From: Epiperipatus broadwayi
Lineage: Eukaryota > Onychophora > Udeonychophora > Euonychophora > Peripatidae
Direction: 5' to 3'
Assembly (NCBI GenBank): GCA_028023455.1
Contig: JAQFVV010000036.1
Coordinates: forward strand, 2,942,452 to 3,006,451
DNA: 64,000 nucleotides
The position numbers and the translations under genes are program-made. This document shows positions 32,105 through 42,553 of the stretch, piece after piece (position 1 is the stretch's first letter; every line of letters starts with the position of its first letter). The notes under the pieces were generated by a model. That model was not told the origin of the DNA and did not search any database. It saw only the letters and a program-made list of their open reading frames with translations.

Positions 32105-32574
32105 GGTATATTTGTTAATAAATGAAACCATGGTTGTGAAAAAATTTTAGTAAAATTTTCTTGTTTTAGCTAGTATTGTAATGATATATGATTTTCTATT
32201 TTTATTTTATATATATTTTAATAAATATTCATAGCTAAATTATATGTAATTTAGAATAGAAATAACTAGATATTTCACTGTTCTATGTAAATGTCAGTCA
32301 ACTATAAAATAAATGATATTACTATATCCTTCATTGTTGTTATATAAGTTTAGTTGTTTGATATTATTCTAACAACAGAATAAAACGATATCTTATTTTA
32401 ATTTATATACATAATAAATAATTTGAAATTATTATTCAAGTATACAGAGGATCAAGGCTGAGCCCCAGTTTTAACAATCTCCAAATATCAAATGAAGCAT
32501 CAGAGTAGTACATGTAAAAATAAATATTTATAGTTAAATTATATATTTAAATACATGTATAATATATACTTAAG

Positions 32575-33025
32575 CTAGATGTAGTTAGAGAAGATTTAAA
32601 CCCAGACATTCAAGCTCTCTTCAGTTATCAACTCCTCCAGTCATTCGCTCCATCTTATACAACCAGTACACATGATCTCATACATGTGAAAAATATAAAT
32701 GATGTCCAATATACATATTTTGTGCTGAACCAATTGGTCTGGATTGTCTCCCAAACACATATATAATCAGTGCCTATCTTCAAACATTAGTGGGTAGGCT
32801 TCACTATTCTCTGCTATCCAACTCTCGAGTCATCCATATCATTGAAAATCTGATGCTGGCTTATGATCAACATGTGTATGGAAACAAAATTAGCACACAA
32901 CGACTTTGAATGTGCCATCATCAGATTTTCTAAAATATGGAAGGCTGAAGAGTTGGAGAGTGACAATTGAAGACTACCCATTAAAGTTTGAAGGTTTGCT
33001 ATCTTAATATAAACTGAGCACTGAT

Positions 33026-33058
<33 letters not shown>

Positions 33059-33230
33059 GTTTATCTGCAAGAGATAATGATCTGAAACAATAGAGGGGTG
33101 CTGATTTAGCACAAAATACATATATTGGAGATCATTTATCTTTTTCATGTGTATGTGGTCATGTGTATCACTTGAATTGGATGGAGTGATGGCTGATGGG
33201 AGCTTGAAAGTCTGGATTCAACTTCTTTCT
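32575..33230. mobile_element. FB2 copy 4 (palindromic, ribozymes decayed)
   Basis: Two inverted arms: AACCCAGACATTCAAGCTC and GAGCTTGAAAGTCTGGATT at the ends, ATCATCAGATTTTC-type core blocks inside. Both arms hold eroded hammerhead halves (about 32708-32750 minus and 33090-33132 plus): helix II/III sequences AGCACAAAATA remain but CUGAUGA is deleted or changed. A (TA)n tract is at 33030-33058. Confidence 0.65.
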
Positions 33231-33472
33231 AATTACAGCTAAATTATATGTAATAAGAATGTAAGTAGCTGGATCTCCCATTGAGGTATATAAATATCAA
33301 TCAACGATGAAAAGATATAATGATAGCAATCTATTGTTTAGCTCTTCCATGATCCTCTGAATACTTAAATAGTGATTTCAGCTTGTTATTCAATATATAA
33401 AATTAAAATAATTACCAAGAAATCAAGTCATATGTCACATGACTTAATTTAATAAGCTTGTATTACAAATGT

Positions 33473-33581
33473 TATATATAGAGCTCACAAATAAGCTCTT
33501 AACAAGCTTATTTGTGAGCTGGTGCTGGGGATATTCTGCAATGGTAACATGTTAAGAGCTTATTTGCGAGCTCTATATATA
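33473..33581. mobile_element. Palindromic MITE of about 109 bp
   Basis: Outer arms 33473-33503 and 33551-33581 pair over 31 bp with one mismatch (TATATATAGAGCTCACAAAT, AAGCTCTTAAC). A further inverted copy of part of the left arm (GCTTATTTGTGAGCT, about 33505-33519) allows an alternative small hairpin. The ends merge with TATATA, so a TA-type TSD is possible but cannot be proven. Confidence 0.7.
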
Positions 33582-33974
33582 AAAATTAAAATAATATAAA
33601 AAATTCATCTCTCTAAATTAGAACAATGTTAATCAACTAACATATGTGATGATAAAGCTAGAGATTAGATTGAAATCATTGTTTCTTTTCATAGATGCTT
33701 GGTATTTTCAGTAGTTCAGCTGGAGGTCCAGTTCCTTTCATTCTAATTACCTATTGTTTAGCTATAAATATTTCTTATTACATTTATGAAAACTGATGTT
33801 TCATTTGAAATTTGAAGATTATTAAAACTGAGTTTAGGCCTTGGTCCTCTGAACAAAGAAAATTTCACTTTTAAATTAGAACAATGTCAACCAATTAAGC
33901 TTATATAACAATAAAGCTAAAGAATAGATTAGTATCATTCTAATTACTCTTTCTTATTGCATAGCCAAATGTAT

Positions 33975-34302
33975 ACCATATAATACTAAATCATCCATGC
34001 ACTTTACTAATGTACACAATGTTTTATTTACCACCCTCTTTTACAGTGTACAGTTTTTATTGCTTCTGCAATCTTCAGAACTTCATATCTCCTAACTGCT
34101 AAATTCGAATTTAAATTTTTTTTTAAATCTTTTACAGTTTACAGTGAACATTTTTTAAAATTTGAATTTAGCAGTTAAGACATATAAAGTTCTGAAGAAG
34201 ATTGCAGTGACAATTGAAACTGTAAGCTGTAAAAAAGGATTGTAAATAAAGCATTGTGTAACAGTAGTAAAGTGCATGGAATATTTAGTATTAATAGTGT
34301 TA
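33975..34302. mobile_element. Foldback element, arms of about 140 bp
   Basis: ATGCACTTTACTAATGTACA and TGTAACAGTAGTAAAGTGCAT at the outside, CTGCAATCTTCAGAACTTC and AGTTCTGAAGAAGATTGCAG further in, AACTGCTAAATTCGAATTTA and AAATTTGAATTTAGCAGTTA near the centre. No coding capacity and no clear TSD. Confidence 0.7.
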
Positions 34303-34621
34303 TTCTCTCTTCTCAAAATTGATTGATGTTTAAATTTTAAATAGAAAAACCACAAAATGTGGCATGAATCCGTAATTTATGGGTATATTGTTATTATTAT
34401 ATAATACAATAAAATAATGATATGAGTAAAAGTACCCCAAACCAATAAAGAAAGTAAAAGTAACTAAAAGGTACAACCAATTTTCAAAAAAAAAAAGTAT
34501 TAACTTCAAGTTAATAATAAATTCTCAACGATAAAACCTATATGGCAATTACGTAGATAAAAAGTGAAAATAATTAATTTCATTTATGAAAATAATTTTA
34601 TTTCTTTAATTTAAATAAACT
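34303..34621. other. AT-rich spacer, nothing identified
   Basis: No feature recognised. Confidence 0.4.
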
Positions 34622-34884
34622 TCATCATCATCATCAACCATTATCAATTCACTGTGGGATGAAGGTCTTTCCAAGTACAACCCATCTTCTCTGATATTTA
34701 GCTTCTCTTCTCCACATCAACCCTGCACACTTTCTTATTTCATCCATCCATCTCACATGTGGTCTCTTTCTGGATCTTTTACAATCTCTTGGAATCCAGT
34801 TTAAGATTTCAATTGTACATCTATTATCATCTCTTCTAGCAATATGTCCAGCCCAACTCCTCTTTAATCTTAAAAGATCAGTAA
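34622..34884 (-). mobile_element. 5'-truncated RTE copy with internal deletion
   Basis: The reverse complement matches the RTE C-terminal region through the (TGA)n tail (CATCATCATCATCAACCATT on plus). A gap of several bases in the LIEKIKRLK region (about 34866-34876) precedes the truncation point. Confidence 0.85.
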
Positions 34885-36240
34885 ATAAACTTAGTCTTTA
34901 ATATATTTCTAAATCTTAATTTTATTATCACATGTCTAAAACATTATTTATTACTGCTTTCAAGATATCGCATTAACATTATAAGTTTTTTTTTTAATCA
35001 TCCTAAAAAAATTTCTTCAAAACTCAAAAACTAAGACCTCAGAATGAGAAAGTCATATGATGTGTGAGCACCTAGTGGCCGATTAAGCGTTTAACAATTT
35101 CAATTAATTTCTAATGAAATTCTTTTTATAATTTATGTGAATGAGCTGAGAATCAATTCTCAACTTTGAGTTATTCTATCACACAGGAGCAGTAAATATA
35201 ATCTAGCTATTCCAATTAAAGACAATGTGACAACATCTATCTGACTAAACTAGCTAATCTTGAGATATTTTCTAGTTCTGCCAAAATTTTCAACAATTCC
35301 TAGTATCATTTATTGTAATAAATAATCTCTTACTTATATAGTCCAGATTACATATGGATAATCTCTAAGTATAAGTATATACTTATGCTCTTTAAACTGA
35401 TGCTCATGGGTGAGTGCATGTAAATTCATAAAAGCACATGACTGAAAGTCTGTGCTATATAAATAATACAATATTTGTTTTGGCAGATTCAAAATTTACT
35501 ATCTAATTGCAGGTACTTAAAACAGATTCTATCTTTCTCCTACTACAGAATGAATGTTTATGAAATTCACTTAAGAATTTATAATTCAGATGCACAATAG
35601 ATTAAAACCCTGATTTCAGCATGGTGAGCAAATGTTGGCTTATAAACAGATAAACTCAAAGCATATGCTTTTTAAATCGATGCTCGTGGACAAATGCACA
35701 TAAATTTGTAAAATCACAAAAATCAAAGGTTTGTCCTTCTTTATAATATAATTATTTGTATATAATGTTAAAATATAAAATAGCACATGTTATATCACCT
35801 TTTTAATGTTTTCACTATTTAGATCCTACTAGCTTGTTTTTGACAATATCCAGTGGCTGGTTGAATTATATTTTCATTTTATTTTAATATTAAACCTTTA
35901 TTCTTTATTGTAGTATGTCAATAAATTTTATGTTTTTAATTATAAATAGATATTTAAAAACTAAAAGCATTCTTAAAATGATATTTCAACCATACAAATA
36001 TAAAAAATAAAAAAAAAGCAAGTAATAACCTGGAATACATGATAAGAACAATAGCTTTTTTGCCTATTGGGTAAGTGCTACCATACTGATAGAAGTATTT
36101 AATAAATGAAATATTCATTTATTTATTTTTTACTTTTAAATGTGAAACAAAGAAACAATGCTCTTAAAATCTTTCAATCATTCTTTTTTTTTTAAAAAAA
36201 AAATTTATTTATTAACTCAATTAAATTATATGAGAGTATT
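34885..36240. other. Unassigned, with a diverged direct duplication
   Basis: 35385-35470 and 35665-35755 share TGCTCATGGGTGAGTGCATG / TGCTCGTGGACAAATGCACA and flanking sequence. No coding region recognised. Confidence 0.4.
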
Positions 36241-36309
36241 GTCTTGTACTTGAAGCTTGACTAGGTTTGCACCACGTAGGCTAGAGTAATCAGTTGAGGA
36301 AGTAAGACA

Positions 36310-36663
36310 CTATTCATTTGGAAGACTGATCTTGCACCATGTCTCCTTGTGTAGCCAGTCTGGTGCTAGAATTTGGTCTCTGGCATGAATGTTTTTAAGT
36401 ATTTGTATCAGGGTTTCTCTGACTGAAGAGAGTCTATTATCAAAAATAAATTTGCATCTTGTTAGCCAGACTGCAAAGGGGAGGAAAATGGAAAACCTGA
36501 TGGTAGAAAAAATACCTGTGGTGATGGCATTCTGAATAATTAATGCTTCTCTTGCATCAAGTGTCACTTTTTCTGTAATGAAGTCTCTGAGCTGACTGAG
36601 GACTGAACAACTGTAGAGTATGTCCTGGATTGCTTTGAGACATGAGAACAAAGAATCTATCAT
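36310..36663 (-). pseudogene. Possible LINE C-terminal fragment
   Basis: A 117-codon open frame with no methionine-proximal domain. The block FLPFAVWLTRCKFIFDN followed by a basic helix resembles the W-L-x-R-x-x-x-x-F-D pattern at the C-terminus of several non-LTR retrotransposon ORFs (zinc-binding RVT type). The stretch 36240-36720 is clearly less AT-rich than its surroundings, which also suggests transferred or formerly coding DNA. The assignment is weak. A host-gene exon remains possible. Confidence 0.35.
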
Positions 36664-37089
36664 TGCTATTGTTAGATCATTGGTATTAGATTCTCTGTAT
36701 TCTACTAATAGCTTCAGATTTTTTAAAAACTTATAAATAAATATGTATTTTTGTTCCAGTTTCTGGTGTTAAGTAAAAACAGAAATGGAAAACAAATACT
36801 ATAAATACCACAAAGCAAGTTAATCTAAGCTAAAAGTGATTACAATGGTATTAGAACATGCCACAAAAACACAACTGATAGAGAGACTGTTAAAACAAAA
36901 ATGTAATTTAAAAAATGACAAACTAAAATAAAATTTCATGAAAATTTGTTTATAATTGAAAAAAATGTAAAATATTTTACTATTTTGAAGTAAAAAAATT
37001 TATTTTTTTGAAAAATGCATAGTCTTTCTCAAAATGCCACAATAATAGTAATAAATTGATGCATTCTGATAAACACTATGACCACTGTT

Positions 37090-37195
37090 TACCCTGTGAA
37101 GTTTGGTGCAGTTGGTACAGCATTTGACTTGGGATCGGAAGGTCCAGAGATCAGTTCTGGTGCTCATGGCCTGGTGCTTAATCTTTTTATAAACC
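37090..37195 (+). repeat. tRNA-like SINE remnant
   Basis: GGTGCAGTTGGTACAGCATT resembles an A box region and GAGATCAGTTCTGGTGC a B box, about 45 bp apart. The cloverleaf is incomplete. Single copy in the window. Confidence 0.4.
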
Positions 37196-37294
37196 CCCAA
37201 GTAATAAAGTCTTATGCATTTTTTTAACCATTGTTTTATAAAAATAAAAAATAATTTTAGAGAGATCTTACTCTCTGAATTAAACTATATACAT

Positions 37295-37541
37295 ATAACA
37301 GTAATAAACTATTATAAACACTCATTCAACCCCCAGAACTACTTTCTTAAACCTGCCATTAAATTCAAAAAATAAAAAAACGAAGCGGAAGCAAACGTCA
37401 TCAATTCAAATCCCATGAATGACGTTTGCTTCCGCTTTGTTTTTGTTTTTTTTTTAATTTAATGGCAGGTTTAAGAAATTAACTGAAAATACTTCTGCGG
37501 ATTGAAAGACTGTTTATAATAGTTTATTACTGTTATATTTA
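37295..37541. mobile_element. Palindromic MITE of about 245 bp
   Basis: Terminal inverted repeats ATAACAGTAATAAACTATTA and TAATAGTTTATTACTGTTAT, and inner matching blocks TCTTAAACCTGCCATTAAAT / ATTTAATGGCAGGTTTAAGA and GAAGCGGAAGCAAACGTCAT / ATGACGTTTGCTTCCGCTTT. Nearly perfect hairpin with a short centre (CAATTCAAATCCC). The ends lie in TATA context, consistent with TA target duplication. No coding capacity. Confidence 0.8.
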
Positions 37542-39180
37542 GCATTTTTATCATGATTACAATTTGTTCTAATTAACGGACATTTTATTTATTATTATAT
37601 ATATATAACCATCAAAAACCAGTCAGAATAGAGTTCTATACTTTAATTTTAAATATCCCTAAACTCATTTTAATTTACTATATATATATTCCCTAAGAAA
37701 TATCCCCAAACTCATTTTGCTATATTATAAACTCAAATTATTTTTCTAATAAAAAAAATCTGAACTAGATGATTTATTTTTTATCTCAAAATATATAGCT
37801 TTACTGATTTCGAAAAAATTAAAAAAGTTTTAGTTTTATTGATTTTATAAATAGATTTGTAGGTGTTCCATAAAGAATATTTTTAGAGTTGAATAAATGA
37901 AATTAGAAAAAAAAACTTTTTAATACATACTATACACACACACACATATATAGCATGTATTAAATACAATCATACCAGCAACAACACTTAGTGATTATAA
38001 ATAGTATTTCTATTTATTTGCTTTCCTTTCTTTTAGTACTTGTAATTCAATGTAAATCGATAACATCCACTTCCACAAGCTGGAAGGTCTTAAAGCATTT
38101 CTGGATTAGAACCTTAAACTATGTACATTTGAATTTGGCTGTAAAATAAACACTGAAGTATATTTGTGTAATGCAAGCACAAGTTCCTTATTGTGACAGT
38201 CAGATGATGTATGTTGATTTAACCCAGTTCGAATACTAGGCGAAAGTACCTCAAGGCCAACCATACGCGAGATATTAAATCAAGAATACTATGACCTCTG
38301 CCCGATTCGTCTAGTCTCGAAGCTATTATGAACCGAACAACACTATCTGAGCCACACATAAATTATTTTTCAACCGGCCACAAAGCTTAGCAACAGTGGT
38401 AGAGACATGGACGGGAAATCCTAAGGAGCTAAATAGTTAAATGTGCAAAAGTACTAAGAAATATGTGTTTTGCGTTATGCGTGCCTGGATCATTGAAAAG
38501 TAAAAATAAAGCATTTAATATAATTAAGAAACTCAAGCTTTTTATAGTTAAATCATGTTTAATTAATGACTTTAATAATATGACTAATGATATAATGGCC
38601 TCCGCTATTCCTCTAAATTAATGAAACAAAATAATTAGACAATGAAAATCCGATTAATATACTTGCGGTCTAAATCTTTCCTTCCCAGTTTTATTAAACA
38701 TTGTCAACTCGAATCTGCTCGATAATGTGTAATAATAAAAAATTTTCCGCAAAGCAGTTTCTAATTGCTTTGCACTAAAACAGAGTTTAAAACCATTTAA
38801 GATGTATATCGCTAAATCTGACATACGTAAGAAGCTAATGGCGAACAAAAGAAGTGTTATCGAGGAGATCAAATTGGCAAACAACAAAACAGAAAAAAAA
38901 GAAACTTACTCGTACTAAATTTTACAAGTATGAATAAAACTGGAAAGGGATTTTTATTAACTAATAAACTTAACCGCAATGAAATTAAAATATTTACACA
39001 TGGGAGTAATGAAGAATAGCGAAGAAAAGGGGTTAAATATCTAAGTAGATGATCACATATACATATATCTAACTAGTCTAATAAAAATAGTTACATTATA
39101 AATATCATTAAGCAAACATTTCATAAATATTCAAGAAAGCAATTATAAAAAGTATGGACAAAAAGGGTAGCATAATGAAT
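37542..39180. other. Unassigned DNA
   Basis: 38040-38520 is less AT-rich, but its frames are short and no domain is visible. AGTTCGAATACTAGGCG near 38228 resembles a B box without a matching A box. No gene is called. Confidence 0.35.
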
Positions 39181-39184
39181 AGTT

Positions 39185-39990
39185 CATGAGGAGAGATATG
39201 ATTACCCTCCTTATTCCTTGGTCATGTTCCATCGACGGGCATAGCTTGATCCGTCTGATGAGATGTGTTCGACCGGACAAGGAAAGTGGAAATCAGTAGC
39301 ATGGTTTCACAAAAAGTCCTCCAGACACGGCACAGAGTTCAGATGACAATTGAGTAAATACTACGGCATTTTTCTGGTATTGAGGAACCCCGGCGATAGG
39401 CAAAGCTATTTATTTGCCTAGCCGAGCATATTAGAATCCATCATACTTATACGATTTTTAGCTTGAGCAGGTTCAAACTTCTTCATGATTTGTAGACGAT
39501 AATTGTAGACTTTTTGGAATAAAATCACAAACAAAATCTGACAGAGTTCTCCTAAGAGAAATCTGAATGCACCTTGCAATAGCAGATCTGACTGAAACTT
39601 GCAATAGCAAAATCTGAATGCCTTGCAATCGCAAAATCTGATATCACTCTTCCAATAGCAAAATCTGAATGAATCTCCTCTTTTGTTCTCTCCCTTTTAT
39701 AACTTTTTTTCTTAGCTACCTTCTATTGTTTGTATGATCTGAGATCTTGATAAGCCTCCCCATGCTCCTTTGTTTCAAAGCAACATTTTCTAAAAATAAC
39801 TTTTACTTTTTTACTCTAAATTTCTTTCTTTAAAGTTTGAATTCTATTAACTAAAAAGAAAGAAAGAGAAGGCCATCTTTAATTTGACTTGAATGGGCTT
39901 AACTAATTAAAATATACATTCTTTTAGAAATGTTGGTGGGCTTATCTCAAAATCAAATCATACTAAATATTTTAACAAAATTTTAACAAC
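39185..39990 (-). promoter_or_regulatory. Possible solo LTR or promoter region
   Basis: On the minus strand a TATAAAAGGGA box (39691-39701) is followed about 20-120 bp downstream by a tandem array and then AATAAATA (about 39406-39413). The order TATA, transcribed leader, polyadenylation signal is what an LTR would show. The array (39572-39670) has four units close to CTTGCAATAGCAAAATCTGA. The region is less AT-rich than its neighbours. I could not find matching TG...CA ends or a TSD, so a cellular promoter is an alternative. Confidence 0.35.
39572..39670 (-). repeat. Tandem array of about 25-bp units
   Basis: Four degenerate units: CTTGCAATAGCAGATCTGAC, CTTGCAATAGCAAAATCTGA, CTTGCAATCGCAAAATCTGA and CTTCCAATAGCAAAATCTGA. 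It lies just downstream of the minus-strand TATA box. Confidence 0.75.
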
Positions 39991-40224
39991 AATATATTAT
40001 TATTTTTTTATAGTAGAATAAGCATTTTATTTCAGCAGAATCTTGCATTAACTCATATATATACGCTAGATGTATATATATGTTTGACTAATAGGTTAAG
40101 CAATTTTTATTAATAGAATGAAATTTATTTAAAACAAAATATTTAAATGTAAAACAGATTTGATAAGCATAATTATTTTTAACTCTAATGCAAAACCCTG
40201 CTGATATTCAACTATAAACTTAAT

Positions 40225-40790
40225 TCAGGTCTACAATACTAATTAAGTTTATAGGAAGATGTGAAGCATGGATCGGGCTTCAGATCCATTGCTTCATTAT
40301 CAATATGGTCAGAACATTTACTCCAAAATTAGAAATACATCAACAAAACTGGATGCAAAACCATGTATATCACTGCCAAGTATCAAAAAGCTTAAGCAAG
40401 ATTGCTCTGATACATATAACATTAGCTTTCAGAACCTGCTGACATTAAATCATTTGATAAACATTACCAAAAACAGGCTTCCACCAGAGCAGGACCCTCA
40501 AGTTGTTTACAAGATTGAATGTAACAATGTTTGCAAGACTGTTTACTTCAGTGAATCACATGCATTGCAACTAGGGTCACTAGTACAAATATCTTTATAA
40601 CTGGGCCAAAACTAGCACAGAATTCAAGTCTACAGTCTTGGAACATGAGATCCAATATAGCCATGTCTTTGAGTTGCTGAGGGCTAGTATAGTGTGTTCT
40701 GAAAGAGATCTCAGAAAGCACAAAGTCAATGAAGCCTAGCATATAGCCAATAACATGCATGATATTAATAAGAGTCTTGTATCCCTTTGT
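40225..40790 (+). pseudogene. PLE-D: GIY-YIG region fragment
   Basis: An open frame of 110 codons (40268-40600) contains the linker and start of a GIY-YIG domain: ITKNRLPPEQDPQVVYKIEC then CKTVYFSES, comparable with VYKIPC...YIGET. Beyond the stop, degraded frames continue with LEHEIQYSHVFELL, SIVCSERDLRKHKVNEA and NDINKSLVSLC-like blocks typical of a PLE C-terminus. The sequence differs clearly from PLE-A, B and C, so it is a fourth family. No RT is seen. Confidence 0.7.
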
Positions 40791-41433
40791 TGAAAAACTG
40801 GATTACATAAATAATTTACATTTTCACAGGGAATATTTAAATATTCTGGAATAACAGACATCATCTGTTATAATGTTAGTTTGTTGTGAATATGATTAGT
40901 CGATAATTGAAAACATGCTAAGATTATTATTTATGAAAAAAAAAATTTTCTTAGACATGAAACATGTTTACATTTAATATAGTATTTCTGTACAATGATT
41001 TGAAGTGCTTCTTTCAGCACTGACTTATTATACCTATCTAATAAATGGAGCATCTCATATAATCACTAATATTGAACAATTTCTATTAATCCCTTATCCT
41101 GCAATGAGAATTCAGATCCAATGTCATCTTATCAGCAAATATTGGCTTTCTGATAGTTTACAAAATTCTCAAAAATATTAACTGGTAACACAATTGAGAA
41201 GCGATAGTATTTTTTTCTAATCATGATCAATGTTCATGTCCATGAAGAATCACATGAAATAGTTAGTATAGCTTGAAACAATTTTGATCTTTGTTTTGAA
41301 AGATGTCATTAAAAGTGTTTTCCAAACTGTTGCTGAAACTCTGTTCTATATTAATCAGTGATAAATTATTTTGACTGCTAGATCTTTTGCTGTTGATGAA
41401 TAATTTGAGGAAAAACTTCCAAATACTTAAATA
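40791..41433. other. AT-rich spacer, nothing identified
   Basis: No coding region or repeat recognised. Confidence 0.4.
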
Positions 41434-41441
41434 CTTTAAAG

Positions 41442-42545
41442 CAGTGGTCTTCAACCCTTGGTCCGTGGACTGGTGCCAGTGTGCAGAAATTTTCTGACCT
41501 CCACGCTAGACTGGCAGGAAAGTTTGTAATAACAAAATAATAAGATTTTAAACTTTTAATTAATATAAACAATTTTTATTTATTTTTTCATAGCAATTTT
41601 TTAAATAAAATTAATTATAAATCAAAATTTTATTTAAATTATTAGATATTATAATTACTAGATAATAATCAAATGAATTTATCTGAAAATGTGTTCTTTA
41701 AAAAATAAAGCGTCAATCTCATAATAATTGCACCACTCCTTACACATAATTTCTATACTTAATAGGCCTTTCTGTATTGTGTCAGCTCATTTATTGGTCA
41801 CATATAGCAAAATTTTTATTACATTTGTATCATCTTTTTATTTTGTGTGTGACATTTCTTTTTGGAATTGTAAACTTCACAAAATGGAGACAAATCATTG
41901 GTGATAATTTTTCTTCATGAGAACATAAATCTATTATCTTTTTCTTTCTTTTTTTTTAACAAAATGACATCTTTATAATGATTGTTTTATTTCTATGTGA
42001 CACTTACCAAAACATCTTTTCGTTCTGTTTCTTTTTTTTAATTGGGTAAAAATGAGATTAAAATAACATCAGATTCATTAAAAAAAAAGAAAGTTTTTTA
42101 TTATACAAACTCCATAAATATATATATATATATATCTTCATCTTGTATAATTAACATTAAATACAGATATTACATTTATCATAATCATTGTCATGTAATT
42201 ACACTAGCTGTGATATTTTCCAACATTCAGGTGAATAATATTTTATTTTTGCATAATTTAACAATGAAATAATAAATGTAGCAATGCAGGCACGTTAATG
42301 AGAATGTACTGTTTTCTGTAGCAGTATGACTGTGCAACTCCAGAAAGCTCAGCATGTGAAGGTAAGCAACACCATTACAATACACAGTAACTAGTGTGTT
42401 GTTTTGGTCAGTTATAACAATTATGCTCATCTAAGGCTAAGCAGTTTAAATTTTTAAGAAAATTTATCTGTAGACTTCTGACAGTCCATGAAATCTTATC
42501 CTTATTTTTGCCAGTCTGCAGATGTGTAAAAGTTGAAGACCACTG
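41442..42545. mobile_element. hAT-type non-autonomous element with exact 8-bp TSD
   Basis: Terminal inverted repeats CAGTGGTCTTCAACCCTTGG and (right end, reversed) CAGTGGTCTTCAACTTTTAC. Subterminal GGACTGG/CAGACTGG blocks also match. The perfect TSD CTTTAAAG at 41434-41441 and 42546-42553 has the hAT preference for T at position 2 and A at position 7. The 1.1-kb interior has no transposase motif and no long frame, so it depends on an enzyme supplied elsewhere. Confidence 0.92.
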
Positions 42546-42553
42546 CTTTAAAG

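Larger units (their letters stand above)
31476..32215 (+). pseudogene. PLE-C 3' end, plus-strand arm, split by two SINEs
   Basis: A degraded GIY-YIG segment (PLE-C block around TTCCTTGTAGTTGTCATAAA) and 3' UTR, with several stops. The 3' UTR (TTGAACTTCACTTTAC, then AAAAGGTATATTTGTTAATA) is interrupted at about 31906-32104 by two tandem SINEs. The minus-strand arm shows the uninterrupted sequence. Confidence 0.7.
32220..33985. repeat. Complex tract of mixed direct and inverted repeats (FB3)
   Basis: 32440-32550 (CAGAGGATCAAGGCTGAGCC, AACAATCTCCAAATATCAAA) is repeated in reverse at about 33760-33850 and in direct orientation at 45225-45310. AGCTAAATTATATGTAAT occurs at about 32235 and 33239. 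33615-33700 is repeated in direct orientation at 33870-33955 (TTAGAACAATGT, ATAAAGCTA). FB2 copy 4 lies inside. It looks like a non-coding element family with inverted arms that I cannot name. Confidence 0.55.
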
